The notes under the pieces were generated by a model that saw only the letters and a program-made list of their open reading frames with translations, searched no databases and was not told the origin of the DNA. The position numbers and the translations under genes are program-made. DNA of 64,000 bases from assembly GCF_006337165.1 (NCBI RefSeq), contig NZ_CP040896.1, forward strand, positions 868,001-932,000, in the 5' to 3' direction. Shown one piece after another: positions 51,296 to 59,752 of this stretch (its first letter is position 1; every line of letters begins with the position of its first letter). Origin of the DNA: Hymenobacter jejuensis (GTDB lineage: Bacteria; Bacteroidota; Bacteroidia; Cytophagales; Hymenobacteraceae).

Positions 51296-52000
51296 ATGTC
51301 CGGCGCGCACCCGCATACCGAAGACCACCTGACCAGCTCGGCCATGTTGCAAGACATCGTAATTGGCTTGTCGGATGGGCTTACGGTGCCTTTTGCACTA
51401 GCGGCGGGGCTAAGCGGGGCAGTACAGTCATCGGGGCTGGTGATTACGGCGGGCTTGGCCGAAGTCGTGGCCGGGTCCATCGCGATGGGGCTGGGCGGCT
51501 ACCTCGCCGGTCGCACCGAAATTGAGCACTACGCTTCGGAGCTTGCGCGTGAGCACCGCGAAGTGCTGGAGGTGCCCGACCGCGAGCGAGCCGAAGTAGA
51601 CGAATTGCTGGCCGAAATGGGCCTCTCGCCCGCTACGCGCGCCGCTGCCGTGCACGAGCTAACAGCCAACGAAGAGCAGTGGGTGCAGTTTATGATGAGG
51701 TACGAGCTGGGCCTGGAGAAGCCCGACCCCAAACAAGCGCCCAAAAGCGCGGCCACCATCAGTATTGCCTATGCCGTGGGCGGCCTGATTCCGCTCAGCG
51801 CCTATTTCGTCACCGATTCCCCGGCGCAGGGGTTGCTGTGGTCGGCCGTGATTACGCTGGTGTGCCTGCTGGTTTTCGGGTACTTCAAAAGCCGCATGAC
51901 CGGCCAGCCGCCTGTGTGGGGCGCCTTCAAAATGGCCGGTACCGGCGCGTTGGCCGCTGCCGCCGCTTTCTTCGTTGCCCGCCAGTTCGATCAGTCCTGA
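51296..52000 (+). CDS. VIT1/CCC1-family iron/manganese transporter
   Basis: A 234-residue membrane protein with five predicted helices. The family motif MLQDIVIGLSDGLTVPFALA (17-36) opens TM1; TM2 reads AEVVAGSIAMGLGGYLAGRT. A charged cytosolic loop follows (EIEHYASELAREHREVLEVP and AEVDELLAEMGLSPATRAAA), equivalent to the metal-binding domain of VIT1 with its Glu-rich helices. The last three helices end at FFVARQFDQS. Family members export or sequester Fe(II) or Mn(II). It is a single gene; no iron regulator site was recognised. Confidence 0.93.
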   Translation: MSGAHPHTEDHLTSSAMLQDIVIGLSDGLTVPFALAAGLSGAVQSSGLVITAGLAEVVAGSIAMGLGGYLAGRTEIEHYASELAREHREVLEVPDRERAEVDELLAEMGLSPATRAAAVHELTANEEQWVQFMMRYELGLEKPDPKQAPKSAATISIAYAVGGLIPLSAYFVTDSPAQGLLWSAVITLVCLLVFGYFKSRMTGQPPVWGAFKMAGTGALAAAAAFFVARQFDQS

Positions 52001-52029
52001 TAAAGCCGGCTTATATCCGGCGCTCGTTT

Positions 52030-52070
52030 ACAGAAACCCCGTTTTCATGCTGAAAATGGGGTTTCTGTTT
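52030..52070 (+). terminator. Intrinsic terminator after the VIT transporter gene
   Basis: An 18-bp stem (52030-52047 with 52051-52068, one G-T pair) with a 3-base loop followed by TT. It lies 30 bp past the stop. Confidence 0.8.
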
Positions 52071-52214
52071 TAAGAATGTGCATGAGTGCAACACTGCAAA
52101 AGCCTGAGCAGCGCAATCCCGTTTCTTGCGCTTCACGCCCAGTACAAGCGGCTTGGGCGCCAGGCTAGTTCCTTAGCGGATTTTGTTCGAGTTTGCGGAA
52201 ACTCTTGTGCTCTT

Positions 52215-54371
52215 ATGAAAGAAAAGCTACTTCTGCTCTGCGGTTTGTTATTTGCGCACTCCGGTTTTGCCCAGCCTAGCCGGGAGCCGATCAAAGTCAC
52301 CGATTTGCTCAAAATTCAGCAAGTAGGCGGCATTACGCTCACTGCAGATGGCCGAAAGGCGGCGTTCACGGTGCTGAGCACGGAACCCGACGCCGCCAAA
52401 AAATCCGATTACAAAAACGTCAGCCAAGTGTACGTGGTCAACACCGACGGCACGGCTACCGTCCGACAGCTAACCTACGCCAAGGAAGGTGCGGCCCAGC
52501 CAGCCTGGAGCCCCGATGGCCGCCAGCTGGCTTTTACCCGCACCGTGGACGAAAAGCCGCAGGTGTTTTTATTAGCCAGTGAAGGCGGCGAAGCCGTGCA
52601 ACTGACGCATTACACGCTGGGCGCCTCCAGTCCAAAATGGTCGCCGGATGGCAAGCAGATCCTGTTTTCGGCCTCTATTCCGATCAATACGCTGCTGCGC
52701 GATTCGCTGCTGAACCCAGCCAAAGCCTTGCCCCGGTGGTCGTTTGAAAAACCGGGCTTCGATAAAAACGAGCAGTTAGTTACCTCTTCCGCCAAGCCCA
52801 ACGCCGACGGTAGCTTGGCCGAAATTCGGGCGTATCTGGAGAACGACGTGGTCGATAAAAAAGCAAAAGTGCTGACCAAGCTCAATTTTCAGGATGAAAG
52901 GGATGTGTCTGCTGATCAATCCTTTACACAATTCTTCGTTGTCGATGCCGTGGCCGGTGCCAAACCGGTAGCGGTTACGCACGGATTCTATGACTTTAAG
53001 CAAGTTGACTTTACGCCCGACGGCCAGCACCTAATTCTGACCGGGCAGCTCGACTCCCTGCAAAACCCCGACCGCTCCCGCGAAAGCCAGATTTTCATGG
53101 CCAATCGCAACGGCACTCAGTTGCGGTTGTTGCTGGGCCAAAAAGGGGTTTCCTACACCAGCGCGACCGTATCGCCCTCGGGCAAATGGCTGGCGTTTCA
53201 ATTTGGCCCCGCTTCCTACGCTTCGGTAGCTACGCTGGCGGTGATGCCGCTGGCCGGCTCATCCAAGGATATTGTGACCCTTCCTCTGGACCGAGCCAAA
53301 GCAGGCCTTGCCTGGAGCCAGGATGATAAGTACCTGTATTTCACGGCCCAAAGCAACGGCGGCGTTCCCCTGTATCGGGCGAAGCTCAGCAACCGGAAAG
53401 TGGAGAAACTCGCGGATTACGATAGCGGCATTACCAGCTTCGGCGTCGCCCGCGACAAAGTGGTGTTTGCCCGCACCGAAATCGCCAATCCGTCGGGCCT
53501 CTACCTCGCCGACGCCGAGTTAAAGAAGGTAAAAAGCATTGGCCACTTCAACGACTGGGTTCAAACGCGTCAGTTGTCGCGCCCCGAAAAGCATACGTTT
53601 GTCAACGACAAAGGCTTGAATGTGGACTATTGGGTGATGAAACCCACTGCTTACCAAGCCGGTAAGAAATACCCGTTGCTACTCGAAATTCACGGTGGCC
53701 CCGCGGCGATGTGGGGACCCGGTGAGGCGAGCATGTGGCACGAATTTCAGTATTTCTGCAGCCAAGGCTACGGGGTAGTGTATGCCGACCCGCGCGGCTC
53801 GGGCGGTTACGGCCTGGAGTTTTTGCGTGCCAACGTCAACGATTGGGGCACTGGCCCGAGCAAAGACGTGCTCACGGCCCTCGACAAAACTGTGGCCGAA
53901 GGCTGGGCCGACGCCGAAAAGCTTGCCATCACGGGCGGCTCGTATGGGGGCTACCTCGTCGCCTGGATTATCAGCCACGACCACCGCTTTAAGGCCGCTT
54001 GCTCGCAGCGGGGCGTCTATGATCTGGCCACGTTTTTTGGCGAAGGCAACGCCTGGCAACTCGTGCCCGATTACTTTGGCGGCTACCCCTGGGAGCCCGC
54101 TGTGAAAGCCACGCTCGTCCGCGAATCGCCCATTACGACCGTGCAAAACATCACCACGCCCTACATTATGTTTCACGGCGAAAACGACCGCCGCACCGGT
54201 TTTGTGCAGGGTGAAATGCTCTACCGGAGCCTGAAAGTGCTGAACCGCCCCGTGGAATACGTGCGCCACCCTGGCGGCACGCACGAACTCACCCGGTCGG
54301 GCGACAACCGCCAGCGCATTGACCAGATGCTGCGCACCTACGAATTTTTCGCCCGGTACATTCAGCCATAG
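52215..54371 (+). CDS. S9-family prolyl oligopeptidase-like serine peptidase
   Basis: A 718-residue secreted peptidase with signal peptide (MKEKLLLLCGLLFAHSGFAQ). The N-terminal part is a beta-propeller with WD40-like PD40 repeats (AQPAWSPDGRQLAFTR, SSPKWSPDGKQILFSA). The C-terminal alpha/beta hydrolase domain has the triad Ser576 in ITGGSYGGYLVAW, Asp658 in HGENDRRTGFVQ, and His690 in HPGGTHEL. It cleaves short peptides, possibly dipeptides from an N-terminus. The frame opens at 52086, but 52215 gives the signal peptide. It lies upstream of the SusC/SusD peptide locus, separated by a riboswitch region, and may share its physiological role. Confidence 0.93.
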   Translation: MKEKLLLLCGLLFAHSGFAQPSREPIKVTDLLKIQQVGGITLTADGRKAAFTVLSTEPDAAKKSDYKNVSQVYVVNTDGTATVRQLTYAKEGAAQPAWSPDGRQLAFTRTVDEKPQVFLLASEGGEAVQLTHYTLGASSPKWSPDGKQILFSASIPINTLLRDSLLNPAKALPRWSFEKPGFDKNEQLVTSSAKPNADGSLAEIRAYLENDVVDKKAKVLTKLNFQDERDVSADQSFTQFFVVDAVAGAKPVAVTHGFYDFKQVDFTPDGQHLILTGQLDSLQNPDRSRESQIFMANRNGTQLRLLLGQKGVSYTSATVSPSGKWLAFQFGPASYASVATLAVMPLAGSSKDIVTLPLDRAKAGLAWSQDDKYLYFTAQSNGGVPLYRAKLSNRKVEKLADYDSGITSFGVARDKVVFARTEIANPSGLYLADAELKKVKSIGHFNDWVQTRQLSRPEKHTFVNDKGLNVDYWVMKPTAYQAGKKYPLLLEIHGGPAAMWGPGEASMWHEFQYFCSQGYGVVYADPRGSGGYGLEFLRANVNDWGTGPSKDVLTALDKTVAEGWADAEKLAITGGSYGGYLVAWIISHDHRFKAACSQRGVYDLATFFGEGNAWQLVPDYFGGYPWEPAVKATLVRESPITTVQNITTPYIMFHGENDRRTGFVQGEMLYRSLKVLNRPVEYVRHPGGTHELTRSGDNRQRIDQMLRTYEFFARYIQP

Positions 54372-54386
54372 CCCAGCAGAAAAATC

Positions 54387-54445
54387 AGAAAACGACAAAT
54401 ATATATCTCGTTGATATTCAATAACATATATATTTGCCGTTTTCT
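54387..54445. repeat. Large copy of the dispersed AT-rich palindrome, also a likely terminator
   Basis: Two 28-base arms (54387-54414 and 54418-54445, four mismatches) around TAT, with outer GAAAACG/CGTTTTC. It begins 16 bp after the S9 peptidase stop. It shares the TTGA-n3-TCAA centre of the dispersed element. Confidence 0.7.
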
Positions 54446-54490
54446 CTAAAATCCCTATTAGCTGCGCTTACAGTATGCAGACAAAAGCCG

Positions 54491-54525
54491 CAGGCCACAA
54501 TGCACACGAGGTGCGTTGTGGCCTG
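54491..54525. terminator. GC-rich hairpin upstream of the riboswitch
   Basis: CAGGCCACAATGCAC pairs with GTGCGTTGTGGCCTG (one mismatch), 5-base loop. No T-run follows on the plus strand, so it may be a terminator for readthrough or a structural element. Confidence 0.4.
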
Positions 54526-54635
54526 TTGGGTATACCACATAAATACTACCCGACCGAGAAATCAGAATAAAATTTGCGTTTTTGAAAAACGCGTCCCTAC
54601 CTTTAGGACATCAATTCTTTCCCCATCAAAGGATT

Positions 54636-54729
54636 GTTTTTATACAGAGGCGTGGAGAGACAGGCTCTATGAAACGCCGACAACCCTCGGATCATCCGAA
54701 ACGGTGCCAAGTCCTGACCATATAAAAAC
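54636..54729 (+). ncRNA. SAM-I (S-box) riboswitch aptamer
   Basis: P1 is a perfect 9-bp helix, GTTTTTATA (54636-54644) with TATAAAAAC (54721-54729). Inside are the conserved S-box parts: CAGAGGCGTGGAGAGAC, CTCTATGAAACGCCG (P2, GGCGT with ACGCC), ACAACC, then the P3/P4 segment CGGTGCCAAGTCCTGACC. These equal the SAM-I consensus elements GAGGGACTGGCCC, GATGAAACC, GGCAACC and GGTGCCAATTCCTGC. It senses S-adenosylmethionine. No T-run terminator lies directly after it, so a translational switch or distal effect is more likely. The nearest real gene downstream is SusC (55300), and no methionine gene follows. Confidence 0.88.
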
Positions 54730-54738
54730 AACAATGCC

Positions 54739-54855
54739 GTGAAAAGCTTCGCCAGCTCCCCCGCCATCAAAATCAACCTCGCTGCTGTACAGCATGGGTG
54801 TTGTATTATGCTGCGCCCAGTGGTCTGTATGCCAATTCTGGGCATGAGCTGCTAA
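54739..54855 (+). CDS. Possible 38-residue Met/Cys-rich leader ORF after the riboswitch
   Basis: A GTG at 54739 starts a frame of 38 codons (ending TAA 54853-54855) whose second half reads QHGCCIMLRPVVCMPILGMS, with five Cys and four internal Met in all. It begins 10 bp after the riboswitch and overlaps a mini-ORF ATG-CCG-TGA at 54734-54742. A peptide rich in sulfur amino acids right after a SAM sensor may be an attenuating leader or a remnant of a gene, but its short length leaves chance possible. Confidence 0.3.
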   Translation: MKSFASSPAIKINLAAVQHGCCIMLRPVVCMPILGMSC

Positions 54856-55188
54856 GGATCAGGCTGTTCCCTTTCTCCTTCTGTTTGCTCGCGTACGGCT
54901 CTGATCTAGCACCTTGGGTCCGTACCACCTGTTAAGGCCGCTTCTCGGCCTTGGCCCCCTATGTCGCACTCCCGCCGGACGGGTGCGACTGTAGGTGCCG
55001 GAAATCCTTCTGGCAAACCGCTTCTCCCCTTCCCACTAGAGGTTCTGCTCTCCGTTTCGTGAGGCAAATGCGCCCGACTGTGCACAAGTCGAGGCCGGGA
55101 AGGAAGCGCTTCAATCTTCCGCTTACCCATCCTTTTTAGCCTTCGCCGCAACAGTGGTGAATGCGCTACGAGTTACGCCCACCAATAA
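54856..55188. other. Unassigned GC-rich intergenic region with hairpins
   Basis: About 330 bp between the small ORF and the AT-rich element upstream of SusC. It contains hairpins AAGGCCG-CTTCT-CGGCCTT (54934-54952) and GTCGCA...TGCGAC with inner CCCG/CGGG (54963-54989), and GTACGG/CCGTAC (about 54893-54924). Neither strand has a convincing gene; short frames (plus 54951-55139, minus 54906-55151) are Arg/Pro/Ser-rich and unlike any family I know. It could be a long leader, a structured ncRNA, or decayed DNA. Confidence 0.4.
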
Positions 55189-55219
55189 GTATAAATATCT
55201 GATAATCAGAATATTATAC
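55189..55219. repeat. Well-preserved copy of the dispersed AT-rich palindrome
   Basis: Arms GTATAAATATCTGA (55189-55202) and TCAGAATATTATAC (55206-55219) around TAA. It is 81 bp upstream of the SusC gene. Confidence 0.7.
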
Positions 55220-55299
55220 AGCTATCGGTGGGGTAAAGGGAAAGCGAAACCGGAAACCAGCCAAGCTCATTTTGGCGCACATCTGTAACCTCCTTCCAC

Positions 55300-58200
55300 A
55301 TGAGATTCTTTACTTTTCTGACGGTGCCAGTAGCTGTAGTGAGCCTCGTCAGCGCGGGGTATGCCCAAACGGCCCCTGCACAAACCGTGAGCGGCACCAT
55401 CACCGACGCCACCGACCGCAGCCCTTTGCCGGGCGTGACGGTAGTGGTAAAAGGCACCACAGCGGGTGCCTCCACCGACCCCAACGGCCAGTTTTCGCTG
55501 GCTTTGCCAGCGGGCAGCAACACCCTCGTTATTAGCGCAGTAGGTTATCAGAGCCAAACCATTGAGGCGACTTCGAGCCCCTTGCGCATTGCCCTGACAG
55601 CCGATGTCAAGCAGCTCAACGAAGTGGTGGTGACGGGCTACAGCGAGCAAAACCGCAAAACCCTGACCAGTGCCATCAGTTCGGTGAAGGGGGATGCGTT
55701 GAAAGACATTCCGGCCGCCAGCCCCGACCAATTGTTGCAGGGCAAAGCACCCGGCGTGCAGGTATCGGCCAACTCGGGCGTGCCGGGCGGCGGCGTGTTC
55801 ATCCGGATTCGGGGCAGCAACTCCGTTAACGCCAGCAACGACCCGCTTTACGTGGTGGATGGCGTGTTTATCAACAACACCAACCTGATCGCCACTGGCC
55901 TCGGCAACCAAGTGTCTTCCAACCCCTTAGCCGACCTGAATCCGCAGGATATCGAAAACATCGAGATTCTGAAAGACGCCAATGCCACGGCTATTTACGG
56001 CTCGCGCGGGGCCAACGGCGTGGTGCTGATCACCACCAAGCGCGGCAAGGCCGGTGACAAAACGCGGATCACGTTCAACACTTACCATGGCTGGTCGAAG
56101 GCGGCCAAACAGTATAAGTTGGTGAATGGTCCGGAGTTGGCAACGCTGGAAAATGAGCGGTTTCTGAACGACGGCGGCAACCCAGCGCAAGTACCCTATC
56201 GCTCAGTGGCTTCCGGCGGCCGTGGCTTGCCGGAAGAGCAGCAGACGTATGACCGACTCAGCGATGTGTTTCGGACGGCCCAGACGCAGAGCTACGAGCT
56301 TTCAGCCGCTGGTGGCTCCGACAAAACACAATTCTACATCGGAGCGGGCTATTTCAGTCAGGAGTCCATTGCGAAGCCAACGGCTTTCGACCGGTTCAGC
56401 CTGCGCGTAAACCTCGACAACACCGTGACCGACAAGCTGCGCATCGGCACCAGCACTGCCCTGACCCGCACGCATCGCAACGTAAGCAGCAACGACAACA
56501 ACCCGGTGGGCGTCATCAACTCGGCCCTGTTTCCGCGGACGAATCTACCGATTTACAACGCCGACGGCTCCTATGCTAAGTACGGCTCGTTTGACAATCA
56601 CCAAGCCCTCATCGACAACCTGAACAACGATGCGGTGGGCTCACGCATCATCTCGAACGTGTACGGAGAATATCATTTACTCAAAAACCTGACCCTGCGC
56701 AGCAGTTGGAGCATCGACTTCAACGACATGTACGAGAACAACTTCAACAACACGCTCATCTTGGCCGGGCAGCCCCGCGGCACGGCTTCATCCTTCCTCT
56801 CGCGCGACATTACCCTGCTCAACGAGCAGACGCTGAACTACAACGTCAACTTTGGCGAAGACCACTCACTGCAAGCTTTGGTGGGTAACACGCTGCAAAA
56901 GAACACGTTCCAGCGCACGAGCCTGGCCGGTCAGCAGTTTCCCGGCAACGACCTGACGACTATTGCTTCCGCGGCCACGCAAACGGGCTCTTCGTCGCGC
57001 TCGCAGGCTGGGTTGGTATCGTTCTTTGGCAAAGCCACTTACAGCTTCAAGCAGCGCTACACCGCCGACCTGAGCGTGCGGGCCGACGCTTCTTCGCGCT
57101 TCGGCAGCGACAAGCGCTGGGGCTATTTCCCGGCCGTTGGGCTTGGCTGGCGTTTGGGCGAAGAAAGCTTCATTCGCGACCTCAATGTTTTTCAGGAGTT
57201 GAAGCTGCGCGCCAGCGTGGGCAAAACGGGTAACCAAGCCGGTATCAGCGACTTTGCGGCGTTGGGCTTGGTGCAAGGCGGCGCCAACTACCTCGACCTA
57301 CCGGGCACCGCGCCGCTCCAATTGGCCAACCCCAACCTGAGCTGGGAATCGACGCGGCAATGGAATGTGGGCTTAGACGCAGCCGTGCTGCAAAACCGCT
57401 TGGCCCTGGAGCTGAATTACTACGACAAATACACCTCCGGCCTGCTGCTGAACGTGCCCGTGCCGCGCAAAACGGGTTTCTCCTCGGTAGTTGAAAACTA
57501 CGGCGCTGTGAGCAACAAAGGCATTGAAGCTCAGCTTACTGCAACTTGGCTCTCGAAGCCAGTCGTGCAGTGGAGCACTACCTTCAACGTGGCTCGCAAC
57601 GTGAACAAGATCGAGAAGTTGGCGGCCCCGATCACCTCGGGCTCGCGCGATATTTTCCGGTTGGAAGAGGGCGCGCCGCTGTATTCTTTCTGGCTCTATC
57701 ACCAAACCGGCGTGAACCCCGAAAGCGGTGATGCGCAGTACGAAGACGTAAACGGCGACGGCCAAATCTCGGTGGCCGACCGCAAATTAGTAGGCAACGC
57801 CTGGCCCAAGTATTTCGGGGGCGTAACCAACTCCTTGACTTACAAAGGTTTCGACTTTGGCGTCACGCTGAACTTCGAACAAGGAGCGAAGATCATGAAC
57901 ATGAACCGCTTCTTTCTGGTGCACGGCGGCACCCAGAGCAACATTGGCTACCTGCGCGAACAACTGGACCGTTGGCAGAAGCCCGGCGACATCACCGACA
58001 TCCCGCGCCTGACTACGGTGGCTTCCAGCAACAACTACGGCGGCGTGGTGCAAAACCTCAGCGACCGTTACCTCGAAGACGGCTCTTTCCTGCGCCTGCG
58101 CACGCTCACGCTGGGCTACACCGTACCGAAAGATGCAATCGCCAAGGCGCACTTGAATTCTCTGCGCGTGTACGTGCAGGCCGCGAACCTCTTTACCATC

Positions 58201-58326
58201 ACGCCTTATTCGGGCCTCGACCCGGAAGTCAATTCGCAGAGCGGCGTGAGCAATACCAAGAACATCGACTGGGCCACGGTGCCCCAGCCCCGCACTTTTC
58301 AGGTGGGCGTAACGGTCGGATTATAA
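55300..58326 (+). CDS. SusC/RagA-family TonB-linked outer-membrane transporter
   Basis: A 1008-residue protein with signal peptide (to about AGYAQ). An N-terminal carboxypeptidase-D regulatory-like domain (TVSGTITDATDRSPLPGVTV) precedes the SusC TonB box region KQLNEVVVTGYSEQNRKTLT. The plug domain has PDQLLQGKAPGVQVSANSGV, IRIRGSNSVNASNDPLYVVD, and the conserved LKDANATAIYGSRGANGVVL. The rest is a 22-strand barrel ending FQVGVTVGL. With the SusD lipoprotein it imports oligomers at the outer membrane. The downstream genes are peptidases rather than glycosidases, so peptides are the probable cargo. The gene lies about 570 bp downstream of the SAM-I riboswitch. Confidence 0.95.
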   Translation: MRFFTFLTVPVAVVSLVSAGYAQTAPAQTVSGTITDATDRSPLPGVTVVVKGTTAGASTDPNGQFSLALPAGSNTLVISAVGYQSQTIEATSSPLRIALTADVKQLNEVVVTGYSEQNRKTLTSAISSVKGDALKDIPAASPDQLLQGKAPGVQVSANSGVPGGGVFIRIRGSNSVNASNDPLYVVDGVFINNTNLIATGLGNQVSSNPLADLNPQDIENIEILKDANATAIYGSRGANGVVLITTKRGKAGDKTRITFNTYHGWSKAAKQYKLVNGPELATLENERFLNDGGNPAQVPYRSVASGGRGLPEEQQTYDRLSDVFRTAQTQSYELSAAGGSDKTQFYIGAGYFSQESIAKPTAFDRFSLRVNLDNTVTDKLRIGTSTALTRTHRNVSSNDNNPVGVINSALFPRTNLPIYNADGSYAKYGSFDNHQALIDNLNNDAVGSRIISNVYGEYHLLKNLTLRSSWSIDFNDMYENNFNNTLILAGQPRGTASSFLSRDITLLNEQTLNYNVNFGEDHSLQALVGNTLQKNTFQRTSLAGQQFPGNDLTTIASAATQTGSSSRSQAGLVSFFGKATYSFKQRYTADLSVRADASSRFGSDKRWGYFPAVGLGWRLGEESFIRDLNVFQELKLRASVGKTGNQAGISDFAALGLVQGGANYLDLPGTAPLQLANPNLSWESTRQWNVGLDAAVLQNRLALELNYYDKYTSGLLLNVPVPRKTGFSSVVENYGAVSNKGIEAQLTATWLSKPVVQWSTTFNVARNVNKIEKLAAPITSGSRDIFRLEEGAPLYSFWLYHQTGVNPESGDAQYEDVNGDGQISVADRKLVGNAWPKYFGGVTNSLTYKGFDFGVTLNFEQGAKIMNMNRFFLVHGGTQSNIGYLREQLDRWQKPGDITDIPRLTTVASSNNYGGVVQNLSDRYLEDGSFLRLRTLTLGYTVPKDAIAKAHLNSLRVYVQAANLFTITPYSGLDPEVNSQSGVSNTKNIDWATVPQPRTFQVGVTVGL

Positions 58327-58339
58327 GCCTTTTACAAAG

Positions 58340-59695
58340 ATGAGACAGTCGATATACCGCCTTCTTTTTGCCTTCCAGGCCGCTGCCGTTACCCTGAGTT
58401 TCACGGCCTGCAACGACTTACTGGAGCCCACCCCGGCTCAGCAACTGCCTGATGACAAGGCCATTACGGATGCCGGCAGTGCCCGCTCCGCCACCATCGG
58501 GGCCTACGACCGGGTGCAGGCCTATTACCAGCTCAACTGGCCCGTGCTGGGTTTTCTGCCCGGCGAGAATGTGCGCTTCAACGGCACGCTTAATCAATTC
58601 CTGCAAATTGATCAGAACCAGCTAAGTGCTGATAATGTGCTGATTACCGAAGCGTGGACGCAGATGTATCAGGCCGTTAACGCGGCGAATAATGTCATTG
58701 CCGGAGTGCCGGGCGTCAACGATCCGTTGCTGCCTGTGGCCGAGAAAAATCAGCTGCTGGGCGAAGCCTACTTCCTGCGGGCGCTGGTGTTCTTCGACCT
58801 CGGCCGCGGCTGGGGCGGTGTGCCGTTGGTGCTCACCCCTACCCGCACCAAGGAAAACGGCAAAGGCGTAGGCCGGAGCACCCTTGCCCAAACCTACGAC
58901 CAGGTGCTCGCCGACCTAACCCAGGCAGAAACCCTGCTGCCCGACGGCACCACCCGCAACCGGGCTGTGAAGTCTACCGCTCGTGCCTTGCGGGCGCGGC
59001 TGCACCTTTACCGCCAGCAATGGGCTGATGCTGAGACGTATGCCACCCAAGTAATCAGCACCAGTAACTACCGCTTAGCAACGCCTTACCGCACCTTCTC
59101 GACGGCACCTTTTCTGAGCCAGGAATCCGTATTCGAGCTGACCTTCAGCAATTCCGACGCCAATACCATGTGGAATAACTGGTTCCCCAGCGCTTTGGGC
59201 GGCCAGTTTAACTTCCAGCCGGTGCCAGCGGCCATTGCCTTGCTCAATGACCCGGCCGTGGGCGGCAGCCGCTCCGCGCTGCTGGCTACCACGGTCATTG
59301 CCGGTGCCAACGTCACGTATGGCAACCTCTACAGTCGCTCGGCCCAGCGCGACGACCCCAGCTATGTGTTGCGCCTCGCGGAGCAGTATTTGATCCGCTC
59401 GGAGGCTCGCGCCAAGTTGGGCAAGCTGCCGGAAGCCATTGCAGATCTGAACGCCGTGCGCAGCCGCGCCGGGGTGGGCCCAACCACCGCTACCACTGCC
59501 GATCAGTTGTTGCTGGCCATTGAAAACGAGCGTCGGGTAGAGTTTGCCTTCGAGGCCGATCGCTGGTTTGACCTCGTGCGCACGGGCCGCGCTGGGACCG
59601 TGCTCGGCGTTACCGATCAGAAGCGCTGGCTGTTCCCGGTTCCCTTCAACGACCTCGTGGCCGACCCCGATTTACAGCAAAACCCAGGTTACTAG
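58340..59695 (+). CDS. SusD/RagB-family surface lipoprotein
   Basis: A 451-residue lipoprotein with lipobox SFTAC (about residues 20-24). SusD features are NDLLEPTPAQQLPDDKAITD at the N-terminus, TPR-like helices with QMYQAVNAANNVIAGVPGVN and LLGEAYFLRALVFFDLGRGW, and the C-terminal YLIRSEARAKLGKLPEAIAD and ERRVEFAFEADRWFDLVRTG, then a FPVPFNDLVADPDLQQNPGY end. It forms the hinged lid of the SusC barrel and binds substrate at the cell surface. It starts 13 bp after SusC. At 451 residues it is somewhat shorter than many glycan-binding SusD proteins, similar to RagB-like peptide binders. Confidence 0.95.
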   Translation: MRQSIYRLLFAFQAAAVTLSFTACNDLLEPTPAQQLPDDKAITDAGSARSATIGAYDRVQAYYQLNWPVLGFLPGENVRFNGTLNQFLQIDQNQLSADNVLITEAWTQMYQAVNAANNVIAGVPGVNDPLLPVAEKNQLLGEAYFLRALVFFDLGRGWGGVPLVLTPTRTKENGKGVGRSTLAQTYDQVLADLTQAETLLPDGTTRNRAVKSTARALRARLHLYRQQWADAETYATQVISTSNYRLATPYRTFSTAPFLSQESVFELTFSNSDANTMWNNWFPSALGGQFNFQPVPAAIALLNDPAVGGSRSALLATTVIAGANVTYGNLYSRSAQRDDPSYVLRLAEQYLIRSEARAKLGKLPEAIADLNAVRSRAGVGPTTATTADQLLLAIENERRVEFAFEADRWFDLVRTGRAGTVLGVTDQKRWLFPVPFNDLVADPDLQQNPGY

Positions 59696-59708
59696 CATCT
59701 TGTGAATT

Positions 59709-59743
59709 TTATACAAGTGCTTAATAATCAATAATTTACAACA
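59709..59743. repeat. Copy of the dispersed AT-rich palindrome
   Basis: Core TTAATAATCAA at 59721-59731; arms TTATACAAGTGC and AATTTACAAC. It lies between SusD and the M14 peptidase genes. Confidence 0.6.
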
Positions 59744-59752
59744 ACAGCTTTC

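Noticed and set aside
54880..54930. Group II intron domain V-like CGTACGG string
   Set aside because: The matching 5' half of domain V and any reverse transcriptase gene are absent.
55060..55120. SRP RNA-like GGGAAGGAAGC string
   Set aside because: The flanking bases do not form the long SRP hairpin and the tetraloop stem does not pair.
54906..55151. Minus-strand 81-residue frame in the riboswitch-SusC gap
   Set aside because: Arg/Pro/Ser-rich, no family resemblance, lies over hairpins; composition is as expected for a chance frame in GC-rich DNA.
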